A program made the position numbers and the translations under genes. The notes below the pieces were generated by a model. It was not told the DNA's origin. It worked only from the letters and a program-made list of their open reading frames with translations, and did no database searches. 64,000 nucleotides of DNA from Marinihelvus sp036351115 (GTDB lineage Bacteria; Pseudomonadota; Gammaproteobacteria; Xanthomonadales; SZUA-36): NCBI GenBank assembly GCA_036351115.1, contig JAZBOL010000027.1, forward strand, positions 16,754 to 80,753, written 5' to 3'. The stretch's first letter is position 1; every line of letters starts with the position of its first letter. Below are positions 49,149-57,741 of the stretch, in pieces.

Positions 49149-50096
49149 GTGGCTACAACCGTGGCGGATGTAACGGTCATCGTCCCCGTCTTCAACGCGT
49201 ACGAGGTGCTCGAGGCCTGCCTCGCCTCCCTCGAACGGTGGAGCCCCGATGCCGACGTGGTGATCGTGGACGATGCGTCCACGGATCCGCGCATCGCACC
49301 GGCCCTGGAGCGTTTTGCGGCGGCCGCCCCCCGGCGCCGGCTCCTGACCCTGCCCGAGAACCGGGGGTTCGTTCATGCCGCGAATCGCGGCATGGCGGCC
49401 GCGGCGGGCCACTGCGTGCTGCTCAATTCGGATACGGTCGTCACCTCGCATTGGCTCGAATCCCTCGCCCGGTGCCTGGCCAGCGATCCCGCGATCGCCA
49501 CGGCCACGCCCTGGAGCAACAACGCCGAGATCGTTTCCGTTCCGCGTTTTTGCGAGGCGAATCCGGCGCCCGCCGACCCGGAAGCCTGGGCCAGGGCGGC
49601 GCGCGCCAGCGCCGTGGGGGACTATCCGGAGCTTCCCACCGCGGTCGGCTTCTGCATGGCCATTCGCCGGGAGGCGTTGCAGCAGCTGGGCGATTTCGAC
49701 GAGGCCGCTTTCGGCCGCGGCTACGGTGAAGAAAACGACTTTTCCTGCCGGGCCGCGTCGGCCGGGTGGCGCAACGTGTTGTGCGAGGACGCCTACGTGG
49801 TGCACGTGGGCGGGCAGTCCTTCGGACCGCTCGGGCAGAAGCCGGACGAGACTTCCATGGCGCGCCTGCTCGAACGTCATCCAAGCTACCTGGACGACGT
49901 CATGGCCTGGATCCGGCGGGATCCGCTGGCCGAACGCCGGGCCGCACTGGTGCAGGCCCGGGAGGCGCTCAGGCAAAACCGTGGCGCAGCGCATCATGTC
50001 CCGGACCGTTCCGGGCAAGGGGCTTCCGGTACACTGGAAGACGGGCGCCTGGAGACCAACCCCACACAGAGCAGGCGCGGGGATTCGGAGTCATGA
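49149..50096 (+). CDS. GT2-family glycosyltransferase
   Basis: 315 residues. GT-A fold of family 2: VTVIVPVFNAYEVLEACLASL, IVDDASTD and ENRGFVHAANRG; the metal site is in LLNSDTVVTSHWLES and the acceptor/catalytic region in TAVGFCMAIRREALQQLGDFDEAAFGRGYGEENDF. The tail is Arg/Glu rich. The start is uncertain: GTG at 49149 with a GCAGG just before it, or a second GTG 4 codons on. No signal peptide; cytoplasmic side of the inner membrane. Probably adds a sugar to the exported polysaccharide. ATGA overlap with the methyltransferase. Confidence 0.82.
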   Translation: MATTVADVTVIVPVFNAYEVLEACLASLERWSPDADVVIVDDASTDPRIAPALERFAAAAPRRRLLTLPENRGFVHAANRGMAAAAGHCVLLNSDTVVTSHWLESLARCLASDPAIATATPWSNNAEIVSVPRFCEANPAPADPEAWARAARASAVGDYPELPTAVGFCMAIRREALQQLGDFDEAAFGRGYGEENDFSCRAASAGWRNVLCEDAYVVHVGGQSFGPLGQKPDETSMARLLERHPSYLDDVMAWIRRDPLAERRAALVQAREALRQNRGAAHHVPDRSGQGASGTLEDGRLETNPTQSRRGDSES

Positions 50097-51058
50097 ACGA
50101 GGCCATGGAGTTCACGGGCGAGCGCTTCACGCCCGAATGCGTGCGGGAAATCTGGTACGAACACCTGCACCGCTACGCGTTCGCCGCGCCGCTGGTTAAG
50201 GGCATGCGGGTGCTGGATGCTGCCTGTGGCGAAGGCTACGGCGCGGCGCTCCTGGCCCGGTCGGCGGACCGGGTCTCCGCGGTGGACGTGTCCGCCGAGG
50301 CCGTGGCCCACGCCCGGGAACGTTACGGATCCCTGGACAACCTCTCCTTTCACGAAGCGGACGTGACCCGGCTGCCCTTCGAGGACGATCACTTCGACGC
50401 TGTTGTCTCCTTCGAGACCCTGGAGCATCTCGAAGCGCAGGACGCCATGCTCGCCGAGTTCCGGCGCGTGCTGAAACCGCAGGGATTCCTGCTTGTTTCT
50501 TCCCCCGACAAGGCCGTGTACACGGATCAGCAGGGCAACGACAATCCTTTCCACGTGCGCGAACTTTACCGGGAGGAGCTCGAGACGCTGCTTCGGACGC
50601 ATTTTCCGGCGATCGAATTGCTGGGTCAGAAACTCATGTTTCATTCCGCCATCTGGTCTTCCGGCGCCCTGGAAACCGTCGCCCTGCAGCAGATGGAAGG
50701 GGATGCGCGTGACACGGTCCAGCGGACCCGGGAGGCGCCCCAGGCCGCCACCTACCTGCTGGCCCTGTGTGCCGCCGAAGCTGGCCAGATTCCCGCGCGG
50801 TCCGCGGATCTCTGGCTGTTCGACGACCGGGAGGAAACGGTTTACGACCATTACCACGGAGAAATCCGGCGCAACATGGCGGCGGGCGGCATCATTGCCG
50901 AGCGCGACGCGGAGATCGAACGCCTGAAAACCGAACTCGAGCAGGCCCGGTGCACGTCCACGGCTCCGGAAAGTCCTGCCCGCCGTCGTCCCTGGTGGAG
51001 ACGCTGGCTGGGGCGTCGCGATGCCGACCCTGGTACCGATCCCGATTCCGGGGCCTGA
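50093..51058 (+). CDS. Class I SAM methyltransferase with C-terminal coiled coil
   Basis: 321 residues. The Rossmann methyltransferase domain shows motif I VLDAACGEGYGAALLA, VSAVDVSAEAVAHARERYG, motif II-like PFEDDHFDAVVSFETLEHLE and EFRRVLKPQGFLLVSSPDK. A middle segment (ALCAAEAGQIPARSADLWLFDD) is followed by a helical heptad-like stretch (about 268-292, AERDAEIERLKTELEQAR) and a strongly basic, Trp-containing end. It opens MEFTGERFTPECVREIWYEHLHRY, a start shared with methyltransferases of cell-surface glycan clusters. Substrate unknown. In O8/O9a systems a methyltransferase with a coiled coil caps the chain that Wzt then recognises. Confidence 0.83.
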   Translation: MNEAMEFTGERFTPECVREIWYEHLHRYAFAAPLVKGMRVLDAACGEGYGAALLARSADRVSAVDVSAEAVAHARERYGSLDNLSFHEADVTRLPFEDDHFDAVVSFETLEHLEAQDAMLAEFRRVLKPQGFLLVSSPDKAVYTDQQGNDNPFHVRELYREELETLLRTHFPAIELLGQKLMFHSAIWSSGALETVALQQMEGDARDTVQRTREAPQAATYLLALCAAEAGQIPARSADLWLFDDREETVYDHYHGEIRRNMAAGGIIAERDAEIERLKTELEQARCTSTAPESPARRRPWWRRWLGRRDADPGTDPDSGA

Positions 51059-51061
51059 GCC

Positions 51062-51934
51062 GTGTCCGTCACCGCGATCGTCGTCAATTACAACGCGGGG
51101 AAACTGCTGACCGAGTGCGTGGCAGCCCTGGTGAACAACGGGGTGACCGATGTCCGGGTCGTGGACAACGCCTCCACGGACCGCAGTCTCGACCAGCTGC
51201 GGGGACAATTCGGCCGCAACGCCAGCGTCCGTGTGCTGGCCAATCCCACCAACCGGGGCTTTGGCCGGGCCGTTAACGACCAGTTGCCGCTGGTGGACCG
51301 GGAGAGCCTGCTCATCATCAACCCCGACTGTCGCCTCGAGGCCGGTGCGCTGGACGCCCTGGTGGGTGCGCTGGGCTCCGACGCCGCCATCGGCCTCGCG
51401 GGGCCGGCCGTGGTCGACCCTCGTGGCCGGCCGGAGCCGGCGGCGTGCCGCTTTTTCCCTACGCCACGACGGGCGTTCATGTCGGCCACGGGACTGTATC
51501 GCCTGGCGAGGCGCGTGCCCGCCCTGGCCGGTGTGGAGAATCCGGGCGCCTGCGCCCTCGACCGGGTGACCCGCGTCGAAGCCACCTCCGGCGCCTGCAT
51601 GCTGCTGCGTACGGCCGCGTTCCGGGAGGTGGGCGGCTTCGATGAAGGCTACGCCCTGCATGCGGAAGACCTCGATCTCATGCGGCGGCTCCAGGATCGG
51701 GGCTGGTCGGTGGTGTACGTTCCGGCGGCCCGGGCCGTACACGTGCAGGGCGTATCGAGTGCCAGCCGTCCCCTCTGGGTGCACGCCCAGAAGCACCGGG
51801 GGCTTTCGCGGTTCTACACCAAGCACCGGGCCGCGGAAGACGGGTTCGTCACTCGCTGTTTTTTCCGCGCCGGCCTCTGGGTCCACTGGCTCCTGCTGCT
51901 GCCGGTGCAGGCCTGGCGGCAGTGGGCGCGTTGA
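51062..51934 (+). CDS. GT2-family glycosyltransferase (rhamnosyltransferase-like)
   Basis: 290 residues, GTG start 3 bp after the methyltransferase stop. Signatures are VTAIVVNYNAGKLLTECVAAL, VVDNASTDRSL, NRGFGRAVN, LIINPDCRLEAGALDALV and ATSGACMLLRTAAFREVGGFDEGYALHAEDLDLMRR. This matches GT2 enzymes often annotated as rhamnosyltransferases of O-antigen loci. The C-terminus has a Trp/Leu-rich amphipathic helix (WVHWLLLLPVQAW) that probably docks on the membrane. The specific sugar cannot be read from sequence. Confidence 0.83.
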   Translation: MSVTAIVVNYNAGKLLTECVAALVNNGVTDVRVVDNASTDRSLDQLRGQFGRNASVRVLANPTNRGFGRAVNDQLPLVDRESLLIINPDCRLEAGALDALVGALGSDAAIGLAGPAVVDPRGRPEPAACRFFPTPRRAFMSATGLYRLARRVPALAGVENPGACALDRVTRVEATSGACMLLRTAAFREVGGFDEGYALHAEDLDLMRRLQDRGWSVVYVPAARAVHVQGVSSASRPLWVHAQKHRGLSRFYTKHRAAEDGFVTRCFFRAGLWVHWLLLLPVQAWRQWAR

Positions 51935-52000
51935 GGCGGGAAATCGGCGCCTGGATTTGGCTCATAATGGAGCAGGAAAGCGCAACACGACGGAACAAGG

Positions 52001-52939
52001 ATGAGCCTGGAAGCACAACCGCGGGACCATCGGGGGCAAGCCGGTCCGGTCCTGGTGATCGGCGCCAGCGGCCAGGTGGGCCGGTTTCTTTTGCCGCGCC
52101 TTGCCGCCCGGGGATATGCGGTGGACGCGCTGAGTCGCCACCCCCGGCCTGATGCTGTCCCGGAACTGGACGGGGTGCGGTGGCTCGATCCGAGCGAGGC
52201 GCGCCAGCGCATTCCGCGGTACCCCCTGCTCGTTTCGGCGGGACCCCTGGGGTTGGCGCTGGAATATGCCCAGGCCATGCCCGCGTTGCAGGCGCTTGCG
52301 GTCACGTCGTCCAGCAGTGTGCTGTCCAAGGAGAACTCTGCGGATTCCGCCGAGCGCCTCCAGATCGAGGGCCTGCGCCAGGCCGAGGAAGGGTTTCGGG
52401 CGCTTGCCCGCAAGCGACGCCTTCCTCTCACGATCCTCCGGCCGACCCTCGTCTATGGTTGCGGACTGGACCGCAACCTGACCCGCTACGCCGCGTTTAT
52501 CGGTCGCTTCGGCTTCCTGCCCGTGTCCAGTCGCGCCGGGGGGCTGCGCCAGCCCGTCCATGCCGACGACGTGGCCCAGGCCCTCATCGCATCGCTGGCG
52601 CCCCGGGAGCGGCGTGAGCTGATTTCCCCCCTGTGTGGCGGCGACACCATCGATTACCGGGGTATGGTGCGGCGCATCTTCACGGCCCTGGACCGCACGC
52701 CGAGGCTGCTCGAGCTGCCGCCGGCCCTGTTGATCGCCATGCTGACCACCGCCTCTGCGCTGCGAATGGCGAAGAACGTCAACCCGGAGATGATCCGTCG
52801 GCAGGCCACCAACCTGGTCTTTGACGACGGGCTGGCGCGCAGCGAGCTGGGCGTCCGGCCCCGGAGATTTCGTCCGGGGCCCGAAGCCTTTCGTCCACCG
52901 GAGCCGATCGAGCTCGAACGCCTCGCCCTTCGCCGCTGA
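52001..52939 (+). CDS. NAD(P)-binding epimerase/dehydratase-like protein
   Basis: 312 residues. N-terminal Rossmann fold with the nucleotide loop VLVIGASGQVGRFLL and a further SAGPLGLALEYAQ strand-turn. The extended-SDR features TSSSSVLS and LTILRPTLVYGCGLDRNL are present, as is QPVHADDVAQAL. The canonical SDR YxxxK pair is not obvious, so it may be an atypical member acting as a reductase, an epimerase or a regulatory protein. It lies between the glycosyltransferase and glyA with an AAGG RBS and a CATAAT -10-like hexamer 34 bp before the ATG. A nucleotide-sugar role is possible from context, not shown. Confidence 0.65.
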   Translation: MSLEAQPRDHRGQAGPVLVIGASGQVGRFLLPRLAARGYAVDALSRHPRPDAVPELDGVRWLDPSEARQRIPRYPLLVSAGPLGLALEYAQAMPALQALAVTSSSSVLSKENSADSAERLQIEGLRQAEEGFRALARKRRLPLTILRPTLVYGCGLDRNLTRYAAFIGRFGFLPVSSRAGGLRQPVHADDVAQALIASLAPRERRELISPLCGGDTIDYRGMVRRIFTALDRTPRLLELPPALLIAMLTTASALRMAKNVNPEMIRRQATNLVFDDGLARSELGVRPRRFRPGPEAFRPPEPIELERLALRR

Positions 52940-52968
52940 GGACTGCGGGAAGTTGGTCTGCGGGAGTG

Positions 52969-52977
52969 GTAGAATCG
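52969..52977 (+). promoter_or_regulatory. Extended -10 promoter for glyA
   Basis: TG-G-TAGAAT (5/6) is an extended -10 that ends 43 bp before the glyA ATG; TTGGTC lies only 11 bp upstream, so there is no well-spaced -35. Confidence 0.4.
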
Positions 52978-53020
52978 GCGGTTTCCACGCCGCCCACCCC
53001 TGCCCGGAGACAACCCCCGC

Positions 53021-54325
53021 ATGTTCGACAGCAGCTACACCATCGACGGATTCGATCCCGAACTCTTCCAGGCGATCGAGGCCGAGCGCCGACGCCAGGA
53101 AGACCACATCGAGCTGATCGCCTCGGAGAACTACGCCAGTCCCCGAGTGATGGAAGCGCAGGGTTCGGTGTTGACGAACAAGTATGCCGAGGGATACCCG
53201 GGGCGCCGCTACTATGGCGGCTGCGAATACGTGGATGTCGCCGAGGACCTTGCCCGGGACCGGGTGAAACAGCTTTTCGGTGCTGCCTACGCCAACGTCC
53301 AGCCCCACTCCGGCTCCCAGGCCAATGCGGCGGTCTACCTCGCCCTGCTCGAGCCCGGCGATACGGTCCTGGGCATGAGCCTGGAGCATGGCGGCCACCT
53401 GACGCACGGCGCCAAGGTGAATTTCTCGGGCAAGATTTTCCAGTCCGTGCAGTACGGACTGAATCCCGAAACCGCGCTGATCGATTACGACGAGATCGAG
53501 CGCCTGGCCCGGGAGCACCGGCCCCGTATGCTCATCGGTGGCTTCTCCGCCTACTCGCGCGTGATGGACTGGGCGCGCATGCGGTCCATTGCCGATGCCG
53601 TCGGCGCCTACTTCCTGGTGGACATGGCGCACGTGGCCGGACTCGTGGCCGCCGGGGTCTATCCGAACCCGGTACCTCACGCTCATGTCGTGACCTCCAC
53701 CACGCACAAAACGCTGCGGGGTCCCCGGGGTGGCATCATCCTGTCCAACGAAGACGAAGCCTTCCAGAAAAAGCTCAACTCCCTGGTGTTCCCGGGCACC
53801 CAGGGTGGTCCGCTGATGCACGTCATCGCGGCCAAGGCCGTTGCCTTCAAGGAAGCTCTTGACCCGGCATTCCGCGAATACCAGCAGCAGGTCGTCGACA
53901 ACGCGCGGGTCATGGCCGCCACGCTCATGGAACGCGGTTTCAAGGTCGTTTCCGGCGGTACGGACAACCACCTGTTCCTGGTGGACCTCATCGGCCGCGA
54001 ATTCACCGGAAAGGACGCCGAGGAGGCCCTGGGGCGTGCCCACATCACCCTGAACAAGAACACGGTGCCGGGCGAGCCCCGCTCGCCCTTCGTTACCAGC
54101 GGACTGCGCCTCGGCACGCCGGCCGTGACCACCCGCGGGTTCGGTGTGGATGAGTGTCGCCAGTTGGCCAACCTCATCGCCGACGTGCTCGACCACCTGG
54201 GCAGCGAGACGGAGCAAGCCGAAGAAGCCCGCGTTCGTGAAGCCGTAACCGCCCTGTGTCGCCGCTTCCCGGTTTACCGCAACGGCGCCGTCGAAGAAAC
54301 ACCGCATGTGGTGTCCGCTCTGTAA
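53021..54325 (+). CDS. glyA: Serine hydroxymethyltransferase
   Basis: 434-residue PLP enzyme interconverting serine and glycine with tetrahydrofolate, the main source of one-carbon units. Conserved blocks are HIELIASENYASPRVMEAQGS, YAEGYPGRRYYGGCEYVD, PHSGSQANAAVYLAL and LVDMAHVAGLVAAG; the PLP lysine is Lys230 in STTHKTLRGPRGG. The N-terminus FDSSYTIDGFDPELFQAIEAE is slightly longer than that of E. coli GlyA (417 residues). The last 20 bp overlap the start of nrdR, so the two are coupled, an order shared with other gammaproteobacteria. Confidence 0.97.
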   Translation: MFDSSYTIDGFDPELFQAIEAERRRQEDHIELIASENYASPRVMEAQGSVLTNKYAEGYPGRRYYGGCEYVDVAEDLARDRVKQLFGAAYANVQPHSGSQANAAVYLALLEPGDTVLGMSLEHGGHLTHGAKVNFSGKIFQSVQYGLNPETALIDYDEIERLAREHRPRMLIGGFSAYSRVMDWARMRSIADAVGAYFLVDMAHVAGLVAAGVYPNPVPHAHVVTSTTHKTLRGPRGGIILSNEDEAFQKKLNSLVFPGTQGGPLMHVIAAKAVAFKEALDPAFREYQQQVVDNARVMAATLMERGFKVVSGGTDNHLFLVDLIGREFTGKDAEEALGRAHITLNKNTVPGEPRSPFVTSGLRLGTPAVTTRGFGVDECRQLANLIADVLDHLGSETEQAEEARVREAVTALCRRFPVYRNGAVEETPHVVSAL

Positions 54326-54824
54326 TCATCACGATACGCGGGTCGTCGACTCGCGCCTGACGCGTGACGGCATGCAGATTCGTCGCCGCCGGGAGTGCAC
54401 CCAGTGTTCGAACCGTTTCAACACGTTCGAGGCACCGGAACTCAAGGCGCCCCGGATCATCAAGAGTGACGGGGGACGGGAAGCGTTTTCCGAGTCGAAG
54501 CTTCGCGAGGGCATGCTCCGTGCGCTGGAAAAACGCCCCGTGGAAACCCGCGAAGTGGAACGCGCCATCCGCCGGTTGCTCCGCGACATCAGCGGTGTCG
54601 AGGACGCGGAAATACCCAGCAGCCTGATCGGCGAGTGGGTCATGCGTGAACTCCAGGAGCTGGACCAGGTGGCCTACGTGCGTTTCGCGTCCGTGTACCG
54701 TCGCTTTGAAGACATCCAGGCTTTCCGGGACCTGATCGAGGGTCTCGAGCGGGAAGGGGGCGGTGGGCTCGATCAACGGCAGATTTCCCTGCTCGAACCA
54801 AAGCGCAAACGGCGCAAATCGTGA
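54306..54824 (+). CDS. nrdR: Ribonucleotide reductase repressor NrdR
   Basis: 172 residues. The zinc ribbon has Cys3, Cys6, Cys31 and Cys34 (WCPLCN and RECTQCSNRF), preceded by the NrdR start. The ATP-cone follows (APRIIKSDGGREAFSESKLREGML, VERAIRRLLRDI, ELDQVAYVRFASVYRRFEDI). It binds ATP/dATP and represses ribonucleotide reductase genes, none of which is here. The ATG lies inside the last codons of glyA; the stop overlaps ribD by GTGA. The standard first gene of the nrdR-rib-nusB-thiL string. Confidence 0.96.
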   Translation: MWCPLCNHHDTRVVDSRLTRDGMQIRRRRECTQCSNRFNTFEAPELKAPRIIKSDGGREAFSESKLREGMLRALEKRPVETREVERAIRRLLRDISGVEDAEIPSSLIGEWVMRELQELDQVAYVRFASVYRRFEDIQAFRDLIEGLEREGGGGLDQRQISLLEPKRKRRKS

Positions 54825-55948
54825 CCCCGGCCGCAGCATTCACGGCCTTCGACCATGCCTGCATGGCCGAGGCCCTGGCCCTGGCGCGGCGCGGACTGCG
54901 CACGACCACCCCCAACCCCCGGGTGGGATGTGTCCTGGCCCGGGACGGCGCCGTCGTGGGTCGCGGCTGGCACGAGCGCGCCGGCGGTCCCCACGCGGAG
55001 ATCCACGCCCTCGGGGACGCCGGTGAGCGTGCCCGGGGCGCCACTGCCTACGTCACCCTGGAGCCCTGCGCGCACCGGGGTCGAACCGGCCCCTGTGCCG
55101 ATGCCCTCGTCGAAGCGGGTGTCCGCACCGTCATCATCGCGGTGCGTGATCCCAACCCCCGGGTGAATGGCGGCGGCATGGCGACCTTGATCGAGGCAGG
55201 CATCGAAACCCGCGAGGGGCTGATGGCGGAAGAAGGGCGTGCGCTCAATCCCGGGTTCCTGTCCCGCATGGAGCGGGGGCGGCCCTGGGTCCGCGTCAAG
55301 CTGGCGCAGAGTCTCGATGGGCGAACGGCCCTGGCCAACGGCAACAGCCAGTGGATCACCGGCGACGCCGCCCGTGACGACGTGCAGCGGTGGCGGGCGA
55401 GCGCCTGTGCGATTCTGACGGGTGTGGGGACGGTCCTGGCGGACGACCCTTCCCTGAACGTGCGGCTGGGTGACGAGCCGCGCCAGCCGTTGCGCGTCAT
55501 CGTGGACAGCCGCTGGCGCACGCCGGCGGGCGCCAGGACCCTGGGCCTGCCGGGTCCTGTCCTGGTGGCCGGGCTGGACTCGTTGGACATTCCGTCGCCT
55601 CTCGCCGGTGTGGCGGAATGCCTGCCGTTGCCCGGGGTGGAGGATCCGCTTGACGGGGTGCCGCGCGTCGATCTTACCGCCCTGCTTGCCGAACTGGCCC
55701 GGCGCGAGATCAACGAAGTCCACGTGGAGGCGGGGGGAACACTGAGTGGCGCCCTGTTGCGGGCTTCCCTGCTCGATGAACTGCTGCTCTACCAGGCGAC
55801 CTGTCTGCTCGGGGACGCGGGGCGTCCGTCCTTTCTCCTGGGGGAACTGGATGACATGGGCAAGCGCCCGGCATTTACCTGGCAGGAGCGGGTCATGGTC
55901 GGTAACGACTTGAGAATGCGCCTGGCGCCACCATATCGCGAGGTCTGA
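54821..55948 (+). CDS. ribD: Bifunctional riboflavin deaminase/reductase RibD
   Basis: 375 residues. The N-terminal cytidine-deaminase-like domain has zinc ligands His58 and Cys83/Cys92 with the proton shuttle Glu60 (HAEIHAL, LEPCAHRGRTGPC). The C-terminal HTP reductase domain begins near residue 155 (RPWVRVKLAQSLDGRTALANG, TGVGTVLADDPSLNVRL, EVHVEAGGTLSGALLRA). It carries out the second and third steps of riboflavin synthesis. GTG start overlapping the nrdR stop; TGATG overlap with ribE. Confidence 0.95.
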   Translation: MTPAAAFTAFDHACMAEALALARRGLRTTTPNPRVGCVLARDGAVVGRGWHERAGGPHAEIHALGDAGERARGATAYVTLEPCAHRGRTGPCADALVEAGVRTVIIAVRDPNPRVNGGGMATLIEAGIETREGLMAEEGRALNPGFLSRMERGRPWVRVKLAQSLDGRTALANGNSQWITGDAARDDVQRWRASACAILTGVGTVLADDPSLNVRLGDEPRQPLRVIVDSRWRTPAGARTLGLPGPVLVAGLDSLDIPSPLAGVAECLPLPGVEDPLDGVPRVDLTALLAELARREINEVHVEAGGTLSGALLRASLLDELLLYQATCLLGDAGRPSFLLGELDDMGKRPAFTWQERVMVGNDLRMRLAPPYREV

Positions 55949-56565
55949 TGTTTACCGGAATCGTCACACACCGCGGCCGCCTGGTCGCCGTCGAACCCTC
56001 GGGCGTTGACCAGCGCATGACCTTCGACGTGGAGACCGGTGGATCGAAATCCGCCGCGCTGGCCGATGCGGCCGAGGGTGACAGCATGAGCGTGTCCGGC
56101 GCCTGCCTGACCATGCTGGGTATCGATGCCTCGCAGGGACGCTTCAGCGCGGACGTGTCAACGGAAACGCTGGAAAAGACCATCCTCGGCGGCCTCGAGC
56201 CGGGTGATCCGGTGAACCTGGAGCCCGCCCTGCGCGCCGCGGACCGGCTCGGAGGGCATCTCGTCAGTGGCCACGTGGATGGCGTTGGGCACGTGGTCGA
56301 ACGCAGCCCCGACGGCCGGTCCGAGCGGTGGCTGTTCGAGGTGCCCGAATCCCTGGCGCGTTACATCGCTGTCAAGGGGTCGATCTGTATCGACGGCGTG
56401 AGCCTGACCGTGAACGAGGTCGAGGCGAACCGGTTCGGTGTGTGTATCATTCCGCACACGCTCGAGGTCACGACCCTGGGCCGCCTGCAGCCCGGCAGCG
56501 CGGTAAACATCGAGGTCGACATGATTGCCCGTTACCTCGAACGCCTGATGGCCACGGCAGACTGA
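55948..56565 (+). CDS. ribE: Riboflavin synthase alpha subunit
   Basis: 205 residues with the two tandem lumazine-binding domains: FTGIVTHRGRLVAVEPSG and ETLEKTILGGLEPGDPVNLEPALRAADRLGGHLVSGHVDG in the first half, SICIDGVSLTVNEVE and VNIEVDMIARYLERLM in the second. The enzyme dismutates two dimethyl-ribityl-lumazine molecules to riboflavin. ATG overlaps the ribD stop; 3 bp to ribBX. Confidence 0.95.
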   Translation: MFTGIVTHRGRLVAVEPSGVDQRMTFDVETGGSKSAALADAAEGDSMSVSGACLTMLGIDASQGRFSADVSTETLEKTILGGLEPGDPVNLEPALRAADRLGGHLVSGHVDGVGHVVERSPDGRSERWLFEVPESLARYIAVKGSICIDGVSLTVNEVEANRFGVCIIPHTLEVTTLGRLQPGSAVNIEVDMIARYLERLMATAD

Positions 56566-56568
56566 CGC

Positions 56569-57693
56569 ATGAAACTGAACTCCATTCCCGAGCTCATCGA
56601 GGACATCCAGGCCGGCCGCATGGTCATCCTGATGGACGACGAGGACCGGGAAAACGAAGGCGACCTGATCATGGCCGCGTCCAGGGTCCGCGCCGAGGAC
56701 ATCAACTTCATGGCCCGCTTCGGCCGCGGACTCATTTGCCTGCCCCTGACCCGGGATCGCTGCGAGCAGCTGGCCCTGCCCCTGATGGTCAACAAGAACG
56801 ACGCCCGCTTCGCCACGAATTTCACCGTGTCCATCGAGGCGGCGGAAGGCATCACCACGGGAATCTCGGCCCAGGACCGTGCCCACACGGTGCGTACCGC
56901 CGTGTCGGCCGACGCCGGTCCGGGCGATATTTCGCTGCCCGGCCACATCTTCCCGCTCATGGCCAATCCCGGTGGCGTGCTGTCGCGCGCCGGCCACACG
57001 GAAGCCAGCGTCGACCTGGTGGCCCTGGCGGGCCTTGACCCCTCCGCCGTGCTTGTGGAGATCCTCAACGAAGACGGCACCATGGCGAGACGTCCCCAGC
57101 TGGAAATCTTCGCCCGGGAGCACGGCCTGAAGCTGGGCACCATCGCCGACCTGATTCGCTACCGGCTGGAAAACGAGCGAACGGTCGAGCTCATTTCCCG
57201 GCACGCGGTGGAAACGGATTTCGGCCCCTTCATGCTGCATAGCTACCGTGACACCATCGAGGGCCGACTGCACTGGGCCCTGCTCAAGGGCGAGGCCGGC
57301 AAGGAGCACGCGGACGAACCCATGCTGGTCCGGGTGCATGTTCAGAATCCCCTCAGCGACGTGATCGGCATACAAAGGGACGATTTCGGCTTGCCCCTGC
57401 GCGTGGCCATGGCGGAGGTGGAGCGGGAAGGTCGTGGCCTGGTCCTGGTCCTGGGCGGCCACGCGGACGACGATTCACTGCTGCGCCGTATCCAGCAGGA
57501 ACCGGAGCCCGCCATCACGCCGAGCGGGGACAACCAGCGATCCCGGGAGTTGCGCACCTATGGCATCGGCGCGCAGATCATCGCGGACCTCGGCGTGCGC
57601 AAGATGCGCGTTCTGAGCGCGCCAACCCGCCTTACGGGGCTGTCGGGCTTCGGCCTGGAAGTGGTCGACTACGTCGAGCCGGCCGGGCACTGA
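56569..57693 (+). CDS. ribBX: 3,4-dihydroxy-2-butanone 4-phosphate synthase with degenerate GTP cyclohydrolase II domain
   Basis: 374 residues. The N-terminal RibB domain (1-200) is intact: LMDDEDRENEGDLIMAA, TTGISAQDRAHTVRTAV and AGHTEASVDLVALAGL. It makes DHBP from ribulose 5-phosphate. The C-terminal 170 residues have the RibA fold (VELISRHAVETDFGPF, LRTYGIGAQIIADLGVRKMRVL) but the zinc ligand region reads RVHVQNPLSDVIGIQRDDFG (255-274) instead of the C-x10-C-x-C set. The only cysteines in the protein are Cys57 and Cys65. GTP cyclohydrolase II activity is therefore unlikely, matching the RibBX variant known from proteobacteria; a separate RibA should exist elsewhere. Confidence 0.93.
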   Translation: MKLNSIPELIEDIQAGRMVILMDDEDRENEGDLIMAASRVRAEDINFMARFGRGLICLPLTRDRCEQLALPLMVNKNDARFATNFTVSIEAAEGITTGISAQDRAHTVRTAVSADAGPGDISLPGHIFPLMANPGGVLSRAGHTEASVDLVALAGLDPSAVLVEILNEDGTMARRPQLEIFAREHGLKLGTIADLIRYRLENERTVELISRHAVETDFGPFMLHSYRDTIEGRLHWALLKGEAGKEHADEPMLVRVHVQNPLSDVIGIQRDDFGLPLRVAMAEVEREGRGLVLVLGGHADDDSLLRRIQQEPEPAITPSGDNQRSRELRTYGIGAQIIADLGVRKMRVLSAPTRLTGLSGFGLEVVDYVEPAGH

Positions 57694-57741
57694 GCCCGGG
57701 TCGGGTCAAGGATATCCCGGGAAAGCAGGGGAGAGCACGCC

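Noticed and set aside
49136..49174. 13-codon open frame (ATG to TAA) overlapping the glycosyltransferase start
   Set aside because: No RBS precedes it and its sequence is not of a known leader peptide type; probably chance, although translational coupling cannot be excluded.
49994..51886. 630-codon open frame on the minus strand opposite the methyltransferase and glycosyltransferase
   Set aside because: The same GC-driven effect; the sense genes show full catalytic motifs.
51962..54307. 781-codon open frame on the minus strand opposite the Rossmann-protein gene and glyA
   Set aside because: It covers two convincing genes including their junction and has shadow-type composition.
57694..57741. 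FMN riboswitch in the rib operon
   Set aside because: The gap before ribH is only 48 bp, the other rib genes overlap their neighbours, and none of the conserved RFN element blocks is seen.
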